Shown here piece after piece: positions 22,526-33,295 of a DNA stretch of 64,000 bases; positions within the stretch are counted from its first letter, which is position 1; each line of letters opens with the position of its first letter. Under the pieces are notes generated by a model. The model was not told where the DNA came from and made no database searches. It was given only the letters and a program-made list of their open reading frames with translations. The translations under genes were made by a program, and so were the position numbers. Where the stretch lies: positions 447,990 to 511,989 of the forward strand of contig JACSYO010002172.1 of NCBI GenBank assembly GCA_016806645.1. The letters run 5' to 3'. The DNA comes from Ophiodon elongatus. Lineage: Eukaryota; Chordata; Actinopteri; Perciformes; Hexagrammidae.

Positions 22526-23431
22526 CCCTCTAGGTTCTAAGGGCATTTTCCCGATTTTTACATATTTTCTTGAATTCACCGTTAAAGGTACTTGCATACG
22601 AGACATATGTGTTGTATATGATAATTTGCAGAGCAATCTCAGCTATCTATATAACGAGGCAACAATTATCCTGAGGCACTGTGTAAAGAGATAATTTGGC
22701 CATAAAGCTGAAAAATTGAAGTCCTATTTTGGAAATTCTTCAAATCTCTTGTGAAAACATAACTTTACTAAGATGGACGAACTGTTTCGGTGCTTGAAAT
22801 TAGTTTACCAAAGTCTTTGTAATTTTGTAATATCGTTTTTAAGCAGAAGTGATGTCTGTCACTCCACTGCCACCAACTGTTAGAGGGACTGAGATCAAAT
22901 GGGACTGAGTAATTACTTCATACTACAGATCAAGCTTCATGGGATGTGTAAAAATGAAAAATTAACATTACAACAGTTTTTATTTTCAAACAAAATATTT
23001 ACTATATCACTGAAAGTACGTCGCTAACTGTAAACTCTCTCCTCGGCACATTCTTTCTTCTCTCTGTCCTCTCGCATGCAAACTGAATGTAAACTGCAGT
23101 GTTTTTGTAGCCTAAGGTGGTGGGTAGGTCCTTAGTGATTACCTGAGTGTCGATTGGTTAGTTTCATACAAAAATGTAGACGGACACATGAATCCACAAA
23201 TGACGGTGAGAGGCGGAGCTCGACACACAGGAATCACACGACACGACGATGCTCCTAGCTCGCTGTGTGAGTCACGTACGATCTCGTGGGAACTAGGACA
23301 CGGAAGTGGAGAGTATACGATTCCGTAGACATCTCAACCATATTTCTGTGCCGTATTATCGCGGAGGAATTAATTTAAACATCTAGTAAACAGCGCGAAA
23401 ACGCGCTGGCGCGTGCATCGACCCCAGAGAG
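22526..23431. mobile_element. piggyBac-like MITE with TTAA target duplication
   Basis: TTAA at 22522-22525 and 23432-23435 flanks a 906-bp segment. Its ends are imperfect inverse complements: CCCTCTAGGTTCTAAGGG on the left, and on the right the inverse complement starts CTCTCTGGGGTCGATGC. TTAA duplication with CCCTYT-type ends is the hallmark of piggyBac-like elements. Inside, no transposase is visible. The right third is GC-rich, with GCGCGAAAACGCGC self-complementary words near 23393-23412 and a motif-dense stretch at 23180-23340 that could be the relic of a promoter from the parent element. The element is non-autonomous. Confidence 0.85.
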
Positions 23432-23435
23432 TTAA

Positions 23436-23719
23436 TAGGCAACCAGATAAACTACTTACAATAGTTTCATTTCTCAGCTGTCTACAGTGATGTAGAAGTA
23501 TACTAGGTGTGTCAGTGCACCATGACATCACTGCTGGGTGGGTGTGGTCAGAGGTGCAACAAACGTTCAACTTTCAGCTGTAGAGGGGTACTGTATGAGA
23601 GTCTCAGCACTGTCACACATTGTCTAAAACTCTAACTTTATCATTTATTCAACCAGTGAGGTGCTTCAATGTATCTCAAAGCACGTTGCTGTATTAGAAT
23701 ATTCTAAAAATGGAAACAG
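23436..23719. other. Non-coding, nothing recognised
   Basis: Short unassigned stretch between the MITE and a TA tract. Confidence 0.4.
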
Positions 23720-23743
23720 TATATATATATATATATATATATA
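23720..23743. repeat. (TA)n microsatellite
   Basis: Twelve pure AT units, followed by CTGTATATAG, so the tract edge is locally palindromic. Confidence 0.97.
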
Positions 23744-25727
23744 CTGTATATAGGAAGTGAACAAAAAATCCCTATGGTGCATTAAGTTGTAGGATGGAAC
23801 TTGCAGTAATGTGCCTTTGACATGGCTGGTATCTAGAAGGCTTGTCAATATGCCAAAGAGAATTAGTGTGATTTTCTGGTTTGAAATTGATGTTTCTTGC
23901 GGGAACCCTCCAGATAAAAACAGCCACCAGCTATCTGCTATCTCACTGAGAGAGCAATGCATTTGAATGTCAAATGAATTGAGATGAATATGAAGAGGAG
24001 ACATACAAACAACGCAATGAATAAGTAAAGATACTCATAAATGTATTCTGTCTTTTAGCAGTGTATGATGAAGTTATTAAGAGATGGTTTGAAAAAAAGA
24101 ACAGGGTGGTTTTCACTGCCCCCTCTGTCCATGGTGAGCCCATGCCTCCAGTCCTCTGTGGGAGGAACCGAACTACAAGTTGATCCATCTCTCGTGGGAC
24201 GGGACCAGCATGTCGTTATGACAGAGCAGCCTCTGCTTCTCCACTGAGGCCTGATTCCTACAGCCTTACAGCACAACCCTGTCCCACTGTAGCTTCCTAT
24301 CCACACTTTGGCTCTTGTACCTCCTCAATGGTAGATCTTTTGTGAGATCACTTACAGAATGTTGAAGTATGACTGCACATTATCAGTCTACATGGCTGGC
24401 ATGGCAGTTACTATACCAGTGATCAGCGGGGTATGACTTGCTCTTGTCTTGACTGTTTGGTATTTGTTGTGTTTGCATACATAGACCTGTCTACTGGTTT
24501 CTTCTGTAAAAAGAAAAATGTGCACCAAAACAGACACTGAAGGCCCAATTATACACTGTATGTGTAACGGTAAGCCCCAACACTGATGCAACAGCATTTT
24601 GTTCAGTACAAACTTCAGTCCAGCATTCATCAGTTATATCAACCTTCAGTGGCTGACTGTCCTCCATAGGACAAAAAAAAAGTCCTCAAATAAAATGACA
24701 CGTCTCTCCCTAGAAAGATAATTAAAGAGTCTGGTTATTCACAACCTTGTCATCACAGACCTGACTTTACATTTTGACCATGACTACACCTGTAAGGCTG
24801 CCATCATCAGGTCACACACATTATTCTTCAGCCACACATGGCAAAGCAGATTTGGAAATGGTCAGACACATATTACGGGCACATGATACATTTTCCAAAG
24901 TATGAAACGGTCTTCTTTTAGATTTTTGATTCCCTCATTTACATCACAACAAACAATACTGTAGTAGCATGTGAATGCCTTGCTGATCATCAACATGTTC
25001 TTCTATTAACAGTGGATCACAACACGCACATGAAACGAGTTACTTGTAGTGAACTCACAGTGAATTGTCATCAGGACATCGTTCTGGTTTTCCTGCATGC
25101 ATCTTTAGTTTGGGGTTTTGGTTCACTCTCCCTGTGTTGTTTTAGGGCCCATCACACTTACCTCATTTGGTCCAAACCATCACTTTTCAGTTTGAGCCGA
25201 ACTAAAATAACAGGTTTGTAACCTCCCTTAGGCCGAACAACTGAACCATAGTTCTATGAAAAGAGGTGGTCTCAGTGCAGATCAAACTGAAAAATGTCCC
25301 GATTTGTTTTCTTTGGGATGGTTTGGACTTTCGGACCTATTACACAAGGTTCTGGCAGGCTATCGTCAGAACTGGAAGAAGGAAACTATGTCACCAAACA
25401 AAATGAGACCAATCAATATCAATAATGGGGTGACCCAGCTCATTTAGGTGATGACATTGCCATAATTATGTCAGGTAGAGTTATTTAGTGTGCTCGCAAT
25501 ATTTCAATGTAAAAAACAGAACTAACCACATCAAATGTATACAATGTAACAAAAATGGACTCTCAAGTGTGAAAACGCCCTTTTGCCGCATTCACATGGA
25601 CTCAGGCAGACTGGATATAATCAAGGGGACAAGAGCTAGACGGTAAATTAGGTGAGACCAGCAGAGGATACTGGCAATGGCAAAGGTAGACTGCATTGCC
25701 ATCCAAAGTTTAAATATTTTAACTTGC
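23744..25727. other. Non-coding, nothing recognised
   Basis: Mostly unique sequence. No splice-flanked coding segment, RNA gene or complete element was found. Confidence 0.45.
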
Positions 25728-25849
25728 ATGCACCTTGCATGGTAGCTCCTCCCATTAGTGTATGAATGGGTGAATGATGTCATGTAGTGTTAAAGCGCTT
25801 TGAGTGGTCAGAAGACTAGAAAAGATCTATACAAGAACAGTCCATTTAC
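25728..25849 (+). mobile_element. 5'-truncated SINE fragment
   Basis: It matches the 3' part of the SINE at 15951-16223: GGTAGCTCCTCCCATTAG, then GTGTATGAATGGGTGAATGA, GTAGTGTTAAAGCGCTTTG, AGTGGTCAGAAGACTAG and CAGTCCATTTA. The tRNA head is missing, as is usual after incomplete reverse transcription. Confidence 0.85.
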
Positions 25850-26440
25850 TATTGATGTCTATGCTGCTGTTGATGATGGCACATGTTGAACATGTCAGGT
25901 CCCGATGCACTCTACTCTCCTGTGTATCTGTATTGATATGGTCACACTCTGCTGCTGTTCTTTCTACCGTGACATGTTTTAGACATTATAGCTGCTGTGC
26001 TTTTGCACACTGGAAATGCGAGCCTCACACAAGCAAAGCCTGTAGTTGGACTTCTGGCCCACTTGTATTCAGGAAACCTCTCCTTCCTTTACAGTACTGT
26101 ATGACTATTATCTTTTATGTATTGTGATATGCCTTGCTGTAAAACCAAATGCCCTCAGGACACAAAAAATAAAGAATACATTTGCCAGGAGACCAGAGAC
26201 AGGACTTCAAATGAATGCTAATGTTGCTCCATATTTGAAGTTGACAAACTTTATAGAAAATTAATCAATGTCTTGTTTCCACTGCCTACAAGTGGCCAAA
26301 AACACTGAGGATACTTTTTTTTTTTAATCAATTCAAAGATTCAATGTAAAATACTAAGTAGTATGTTTTAGACCATGGTTGCCATTAATTAAATGTATGA
26401 CTATATGATATTAGTTTTCAGTTACATCATACTTTTTTCT
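25850..26440. other. Non-coding, nothing recognised
   Basis: Unique sequence with a T9 run near 26319. No gene was found. Confidence 0.45.
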
Positions 26441-26590
26441 TGGCATTTATTCCTTTATTGGACAGTTCGTAGATACAGAAGAAGAGGGGGGGAGACGGGG
26501 ATTTGCAAAGGTTGAAATAAATGAGGGAGGTTCGAGTTATGCACCTTCAACATTTGGCTACGTGGGCACCAGCCAGTTTGTTACACGACC
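26441..26590 (-). mobile_element. Decayed copy of a second SINE type
   Basis: The order TTTATTCCTTTATTGGACAG, an A/G-rich block (GAAGAAGAGGGGGGGAGACGG) and then GAGGTTCGAGTTATGC, CTACGTGGGCACC matches, on the minus strand, an abundant fish SINE with a tRNA-like head and a CCAATAAAGG tail. The B-box-like word is degraded and the head is incomplete. Confidence 0.45.
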
Positions 26591-28189
26591 AAAGTGGAAA
26601 GGACCAATTTTTCTGAGAGGCCCCAAAGATAACATTTGCTCCACAGACCTGTCCAATAGGATTAAGTGTTTCTGTTTGACGTTTCCAGTGGAAAAGCAGT
26701 TAATTTATGATCAGGCGATACATTTCCTTTGAGTCTGCCATCCTCTTTCCAAGCATTGTAGGCTATGGCATACACAATAAATATGGCTGAAATGCCACAT
26801 GAGCCAACGGACCTTCTCTCATTACAGAAGCATTACATATTTAGGGTTAATCATGAGACATTGAATCTCTTTATTTGACCCCAATGGTGAATCATATGGA
26901 TGTATGTTAAGAAAATACCATAACACTAAAGAACTCAGACAAATAATCAGGTTGGTTTACTATTCATCACATTCATTCATTGTCCAGCAATAATTTCCAT
27001 AACTCTGTACCCGGAGGGTAATAATAGAGGTTTATGTAACATTTGAAACTGTAGGGAACATGGATTATTTACAGAAACGTTAAATATTGTAGATAAACTG
27101 AGACATTTGTGAAGCCGAGAATTCCCTTAAGGCACATGATTCAGGGAGTTTATTTGTTTTGCTTTGCTAATGATGTTAAGCCAGTAATGTCTACAGCAAA
27201 GCCCGGGACATTAGAGAATAATTCAAATCAAAATAATGTATTCCAATGTCAACTTCATAAAGCATAGCCAGTGGAGCACATTTATCCACTGATTTGTTGG
27301 AACTGAATGAGTTACAATGGCAACATAGTTATGTAGTGAATGTCGATATGTTTTTTGGTATGTGTATGTGAATATGTAAACAGAAATCTCATACAGATTT
27401 GTCTTCTCCACTCATGCTGCTCGTATAAAGAAGTTGGTGCAGGTAATAATGATCCTGAATAAAGGAAATTATCCTATTTCAACCTTAGTTTACCTCAGTA
27501 AACATTGTCAACATGGGTTTATGTTCGATAGTTTCAAGTCTTCTTCAATACAGCATGATGTTCATTGAGTAAATTATGGTCCACTTAAGAGTCAAATAGA
27601 CATAAAGCAGAGAATCCCTGAGGGTGGGGCTAACTTCTGATTGACAATTCGTGTTTTTTTCTTATGTATTGTTCGGTTGGACTTAGCTCCACTCTATCGT
27701 GTCACTTTTTGTTGCAAAAAAACAAGCTGGTGACAGCCAAACACCAATCATGAACAATAAATAATGAGGTGCTAACTATCTCTGCTAATGTTAGCTACAC
27801 AGGTTTTTACGTAGAAGCGTAACATTTTAGAAATGTATATCTCCTTCCAATCCCTCCAGGTAACGAATATCACACAATGTTTAACCATGACGAGCTCCAG
27901 AGCCACAAAATCAGCCTAAAATGTAACACAATCTGATACTATTGCATTGGAATCTATGGACCACAGCCGGATATTTGTTGGACCCTGGTCGGAGCGTGCT
28001 GATGCCACATTGTGATTGGCCAGTCATAGCGAGGAGTGTGACTTGGCGATGGGGCGAGTAGGTTTTCTTCAAGCTACGTTTCAAATGTAGAAGAATTATC
28101 TCCAACAAGTGGTTGGATAAAGTAGCATTGACTACATAATTCCTTGCTTCTTTCAACTGATGGAAACTTTCATAAGTCTGTTATTACAG
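26591..28189. other. AT-rich non-coding sequence
   Basis: No gene was recognised. 27600-28160 (GGTGGGGCTAACTTCTGATTG, GCTAATGTTAGCTACAC, GTGATTGGCCAG) has the texture of an old dispersed repeat, but I cannot name it. Confidence 0.4.
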
Positions 28190-28680
28190 GGTCATCAGTT
28201 ATTGTGTCTAGCCGAGGAGGGGTGATTTATTGGAATGCAGTATAACGTTTGAATACTGCCCAATCTGGCAACAGAAAATGGGGGACAAACAGTAATCGAA
28301 CGTGACCTCCTGCCTGACAGATGTTGTATCACGCATAGCTTTGCCACAGTGTCAGGAAAACGACTGATGCTGTTGTTGGTCTTGGGAGGACAGTCTACTT
28401 GATGACCAGGTCTGAGCAGGAAGGCACCGAGAAACATGGTCATTATTGACACCAAAAATGGCGCCGTTGGATTTTCAGTGCACCAAATGCCCTTCAAATA
28501 AGTGCAGACGGGACACAAACCCTAATGAGCCTCAGGATCCTGTCACATCGCTGGTGTACAGCTTCACCTTGCACCTGGTGATGAACGACCGTACTTGCAA
28601 CCCCGGTGAACAATTACAAACAGCGACTGGCTATGTGGTGCTCTCCAGCGGTGCTCAGCTGACATGGCATCGTTCATAAC
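28190..28680. other. Unrecognised block with overlapping open frames
   Basis: A 107-codon minus-strand frame (28195-28518) and a 77-codon plus-strand frame (28446-28679) overlap. Neither has a domain, transmembrane segment or signal peptide that I recognise, and both start codons lack support. The block could be an old transposon fragment. Confidence 0.3.
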
Positions 28681-29230
28681 TGTTCACTTCTTCATTTGGG
28701 AGATTGGAGAGTCAGCAAGGCAAAGCATTCCTCCAGATTCACTGAAAAGATGAATGAATCAAAACAGAGGAACTGTTCACAAATACTCTCTATGGAACAC
28801 ATTCACAAACAGACCCACACTCGTGGTGAAGTAGTTGTTTACAACAGTGAAGTTGGAAAAGAAGAAAAAAACAACTCTGAGTAGCCTCTTTTAAGAAAAA
28901 TACTTCTCTAAAATGCCAGGCAACTAAATGTATCACGTAATTTCAAGGTGCTCAGCAGATATCTATGATTTCAAACCTGTAAAGTTTGTCTAAAAATGCG
29001 TGACCGTCCTATAATTTGGTCAACAAAAGGATCCGGCACACAGCTCTTTGCCTCTTTGTCGAGGTTCTTTAGGTGTGGGTCGATTCATTTCACAGCTGTC
29101 ATTCTGTCCTTTTCCCTGCTCTCAGTGAGAAGCCTCGGGGGTAAGCGTCAACCTTGAGCCACTTTGGAGAGTTGTACACTTTGTCCGTCACCTTCAAACT
29201 CCGCCTCCCACTGCAGATATTTATATATAA

Positions 29231-29232
<2 letters not shown>
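28681..29232. other. Non-coding, nothing recognised
   Basis: Unique sequence with no gene or element recognised. Confidence 0.45.

Positions 29233-29264
<32 letters not shown>
29233..29264. repeat. (TA)n microsatellite
   Basis: About 16 pure AT units, preceded by TTATATATAAAG. Confidence 0.97.
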
Positions 29265-29266
<2 letters not shown>

Positions 29267-29809
29267 AGCTATGGCTGCCCTTAGCACTCCATACTGCATG
29301 GAGGCCCAAGGGAGGGAATAACAAGCTGAGGAGTTGTTAGTAGTAGGCTGATGTAGTTCTAAGTGGTATGTGGGTCTGTGGTCTGGGTGTGCAGGTCACT
29401 CTGTTATTGATCACCATCATTGTGTTGCATCTGGACAGGGCTCTCACGCCCACACCGATGTATGCCGTGTCATCCGACCAAGTGTAAAGGCAGACATGCA
29501 TTTAAGAGTTTTGAATGACTTCACTTGGGTTGGGCCACAGTAAAGAGCACCAAACCGTTTAGGTATCAAAGTCAAGATGAAATGAAAAATCCCTTGTGAA
29601 CCATTTCAGATCACATCCTTGCTCATGTTGTGAACCTATTTAAAAATATATGCAAAATATGAAATGTTTCAAAATAATTAACAACCAATTTCAACCAATA
29701 ATATCATGGCATCCATCCATCAATTAATTTGCAACCCTTAGGCTGAGGGAGTAAAGTGTGTGTGGACCCACATCCTCTGTAGCTCTGTATCGCTGCAACG
29801 GTTCAGCTA
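29265..29809. other. Non-coding, nothing recognised
   Basis: Unique sequence between two repeats. Confidence 0.45.
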
Positions 29810-30330
29810 AAAGACAACAGGGGATGGACCCAAATGCAGACAGACTCAGGAAGCAGAAGGATATTAACAGTGATTTTAATAAAGAATAGTCCAAAACAAA
29901 ACTTACAAGGGTGAGTCCAAAAGTGTGTACTGAAAATTAAAAAAAACTGAAACAAGCAAAATGACATGTGAACCAGGATCAGGTGACTCAGAAACCCGAC
30001 CGAGGGATACCAACAGGTTCAAATACACTGGGGAGGTGAGGTGATTACACACAAGTGATTCAATCAGTGGTGGGAAAACACACAAAGGCAGGAAGTGAAG
30101 TGATCTGACATGAGAGGAGAGGTGAGTAACACAAAATGAAACAGGAAATACTGACAGGACAAAAAATAGAGAAACTCTGGAACAGGACGAGACATGACAA
30201 ACAAAGGTGCTGCACAGAAAAAAGGAGGGAAGACCACAAAGACAGGACCAACACGAGACGCGAGAGGCAGGGACCTTCAATGAAACAGGAACAAAACCAA
30301 GATCACAACTATCACGACACATTATAAGCC
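29810..30330 (-). mobile_element. Pyrimidine-rich dispersed repeat, 3' end at the left
   Basis: On the minus strand this is a long C/T-rich sequence with TCCTGTT and GTCTTGT words, CCTCACCTCCCCAGTGTATTTGAACC and, near its end, TTTATTAAAATCACTG and CTGCATTTGGGTCC. I recognise this arrangement as a teleost repeat type whose 3' end carries an A-rich signal and a GCRTTYGGGT word. The blocks at 49010-49260 and 52860-53000 show the same end. On the plus strand it appears as purine-rich false coding sequence. Confidence 0.55.
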
Positions 30331-32669
30331 CTTCATGGCGGTTATATCAGATATTCAGTTTCACTCTAAATTCCAACTCACTGGGGCTTTAGGCCAAACG
30401 CCCGACTGGACCGGTACACTTGACTCAGCAGTCAATAACTCAGTCACTAAAGTAAGAACAGCTGGTCGAGCTCAACTTAGCTTGGGCCTAAGTTGTGGCT
30501 AACTCATCCCCTTCACTTTAATCAGGTGGAAAACAAGACACAGGAACTTAGCTTGGGTCTCCTCAAGGGTCTCGAAGAGTTGTAGCTCTATTCACCAATA
30601 AATAAACTGTATGGTTTCTCCCTGATTGTAAAATTATGAATTCCCAGGACTATAATAGTTATTTCTCACCATAAAAAAAGGTTTGGCTACTTGTTCAGTG
30701 GTAAAAGATTCTTTCCTAAAAGTACACAGTATCTTTGTGCAAGCCCCAAGGAAGAGCAAATTTAACATAGTGGCCAAACAGTGGGACGTTGTAAAATGGG
30801 TTACTATCTGAGTTATTCTCCTTCCCCCATTCATGTGAATGAGAGCGAGGCTGGACCTCGTCCTGGGAGGTGGGTTACAGGAAACGCTAGTGTGGAAGAT
30901 CAAAGCATTTTCATCTAATCTATAATCGGAAGTTTCGTTGGTTCCATGAAGCTACTTTCATAAGAATGAACGTATGCTTCATAAAGAAACAATTTGATTT
31001 GGCTGCAACATATTAACGCAAATGAATGTCTGTTTCTAATCCCCAGACATATAACTAATGCTTTCATCAGTGATTGATTTGTGACAGTCACGTGATCGCG
31101 TGCTACGCGCGCCAAGTTACAAAAATGCAGAGGTTCAGCGACGCAACCATCTGCGGACTCTTTGCCCACCACTCGCTCTCTACGTGATGAGGTCATCGAG
31201 TAGAAGCTGAGCTTCAGTCCTCTGCAGGGAGCCTTGACCGGTCGCGGCTCACTGACTGCTCTTCTCTTCTGCTGCTGGTGTTAGACATACTAACGTAACA
31301 ACCAAACTCTTCTTCACTTGCCTGGAGTCAACGAACAGCGAGCTTGGTTCTTGACAGCACTTCAGGGGCCCAGTAATCGGCCCCGCTCCCAACGACCACA
31401 CCCTGAACAGGCACTTCACTGGTGTATCAAATAAAAGCTTTAGAGTGCTGGGAAACTTTGAATGGATGCAATCAGATCTTTTGTCTCTTCTGTTTTGTCA
31501 AGGTAGAGCTGTTGCACATGACGAATAAAATCAAGTTGGCATGGAAACAAGGACACTTCAAAACTGTGACATGAAAGCAAACAAGACGATTCATTACGAT
31601 TCTTTGTTTGTTTTTTTCTCTCAAAATGTTTTATTTAAATGAATCTGTTATACTTAATCATAATATTTACCAAGGGAACTCACTAACTTTTTTTCACAGG
31701 AGCGACCACCGAAGTAGAAGTAACCTCAAGTAATTGCTTAAGATGAAATTTTAATCACTACGAAGAAAGCGGGCCATGGCAGTCACGGTGGGCCCACACA
31801 GCTTTATTTATACATGTATACACACTTTACGCCCACACAACCCTCAAACACACACATCGACTCTCACACCTCCGCATGCACACGGATCAATATTCATGAC
31901 AGCCCACAGCAAAAGTGTGCAGTTAGTGCACGCTCGTATTAACATGTATGAACTCACACAGCCCCGGACCATGTGCTGCTCCATAATCACACTGTTGCGT
32001 TGCATCAGGACTCTTGTTCACACTCACCACTGATGGCTCACCCCCGCTGGCTACAGCAGCACGTCACCTCAGAGACTGTGAAATCCTGATTTCATCCAAA
32101 CACCTCGACCGGCGTTTTCTCCCCCGATCATCCCCGTCCTCCAGTCAGCGCAGAGCAGACCTATGAGATGGATATACAGAAAGGTGTGAACTCTTCTATC
32201 TGACGGAGCTTGTGGTTTGCTGCACAGATTGTAAAACGCCCCTTCAGAAAAATATGTTATTCAGAATTTTGGCTTTACAAATGAATGGAATTGAAACTGT
32301 ATTTCTTAAGTTTTACATTTGTGGCTCGTACACTTCAGCCTTACTGAGAAATAGAATGAACCAAATAATGTGATTGAGTGCAATAAACCATAAAAGAAAC
32401 CAAAAGTTTGGAAGTGTAGTGGGCTGAACGTGGTTACTTCTGTAGTCAATTAAATCTTTTTAAATTTTTCTTTTTATTGAACCAACTGTAGAACAAGTCA
32501 ATGCTATTAATATAAAAATATAATAGTTCATAATTAATTATATAATGTAATGAATAATTATTAATACAATTAATTATAATGTATAATATATATTTAACTG
32601 TTGACGCACACTTCTAACACCCATGCACCTTACTGCCATATAAATATCCACCTGTCTCGCACTAATGTA
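30331..32669. other. Non-coding, with local simple sequence
   Basis: 31795-31890 is CA/ACACA-rich low complexity. 32500-32600 is extremely AT-rich (TTAATTATA words). No gene was recognised, and the frames here lack domains. Confidence 0.45.
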
Positions 32670-32681
32670 CAGTGTGCTACA

Positions 32682-33283
32682 TTATTCCATTATCCAAACC
32701 GCTTATCCTATTCAGGGTCGGGGGCGCTGCAGCCAATCCCAGCTGACATTGGGTGAAGGCAGGGTTCACCTGGACAGGGTTCATCTAGACAGGGTTCACG
32801 TGGACAGGGTTCACCTAGACAGGGTTCACCTGGGCAGGGTTCACCTGGGCAGGGTTCACCTGGGCAGGGTTCACCTGGGCAGGGTTCACCTGGGCAGGGT
32901 TCACCTAGACAGGTCTCCAGTTTATCTCAGGGCTCATATAGAGACAGACAACCATTCAGCTCACATTCACACCTACGGGCAGTTTAGAGTCTCCAGTTAA
33001 CCTGAGCTGCATGTCTCTGGTCTGTGGGAGGAAGACGGAGAACCCAAAGGGAACCCACGCTGCTACGGGGAGAACACGCAAACTCCACACAGAAGGACCA
33101 CCGTGCAGCCCGGATAATAAAGTCATCTGAATGTGAATTATCAACATGATCTTAACATCATCATTATAATGTAACCTTTACACCATCAAACCGTTTGAAG
33201 CCAGTTTCAAGTCCCTCTCAGGGCCCCGGGCCCCTCTTGCTGTGAGGTGACAGTGCTAGCCACTACACCACCGTGCAGCCCTG
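32682..33283 (-). mobile_element. Composite SINE with internal minisatellite and 12-bp target duplication
   Basis: CAGTGTGCTACA occurs directly at both sides (32670-32681 and 33284-33295), a perfect 12-bp target-site duplication typical of LINE-driven insertion. On the minus strand the element begins GGGCTGCACGGTGGTGTAGTGG, a tRNA-like head with an A-box-like word, then CACCTCACAGCAAGAG. It continues with about 120 bp of foreign or degenerate sequence (33113-33232), and then GGGCTGCACGGTGG appears a second time (33098-33112) joined directly to TCCTTCTGTGTGGAGTTTG. The body is well preserved (TTCTCCCCGTAG, CTTCCTCCCACAGACC, CTGCCCGTAGGTGTGAATG), and the tail ends GGATAAGCGGTTTGGATAAT. A 15-bp minisatellite fills the segment just before the tail. 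The two heads suggest a dimer or a nested, internally deleted pair. Confidence 0.88.
32760..32909. repeat. 15-bp minisatellite, 10 units, inside a SINE
   Basis: Exactly ten units of CAGGGTTCACCTGGG with variants (TGGAC, TAGAC, ATCTAGA, ACGTGGA), about 150 bp. The five most uniform units are in the 3' half (about 32820-32900), so the array grew recently from there. The source is visible: the standard SINE body has one GGGT.CACCCTGGACAGGTC segment at this place. In one frame it spells a false GRVHLGRVHLGR peptide. Confidence 0.97.
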
Positions 33284-33295
33284 CAGTGTGCTACA

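Noticed and set aside
32665..33000. Repeat protein with GRVHLGRVHLGR-type units
   Set aside because: The peptide is the translation of a 15-bp minisatellite inside a SINE, and a multiple of three keeps any frame open.
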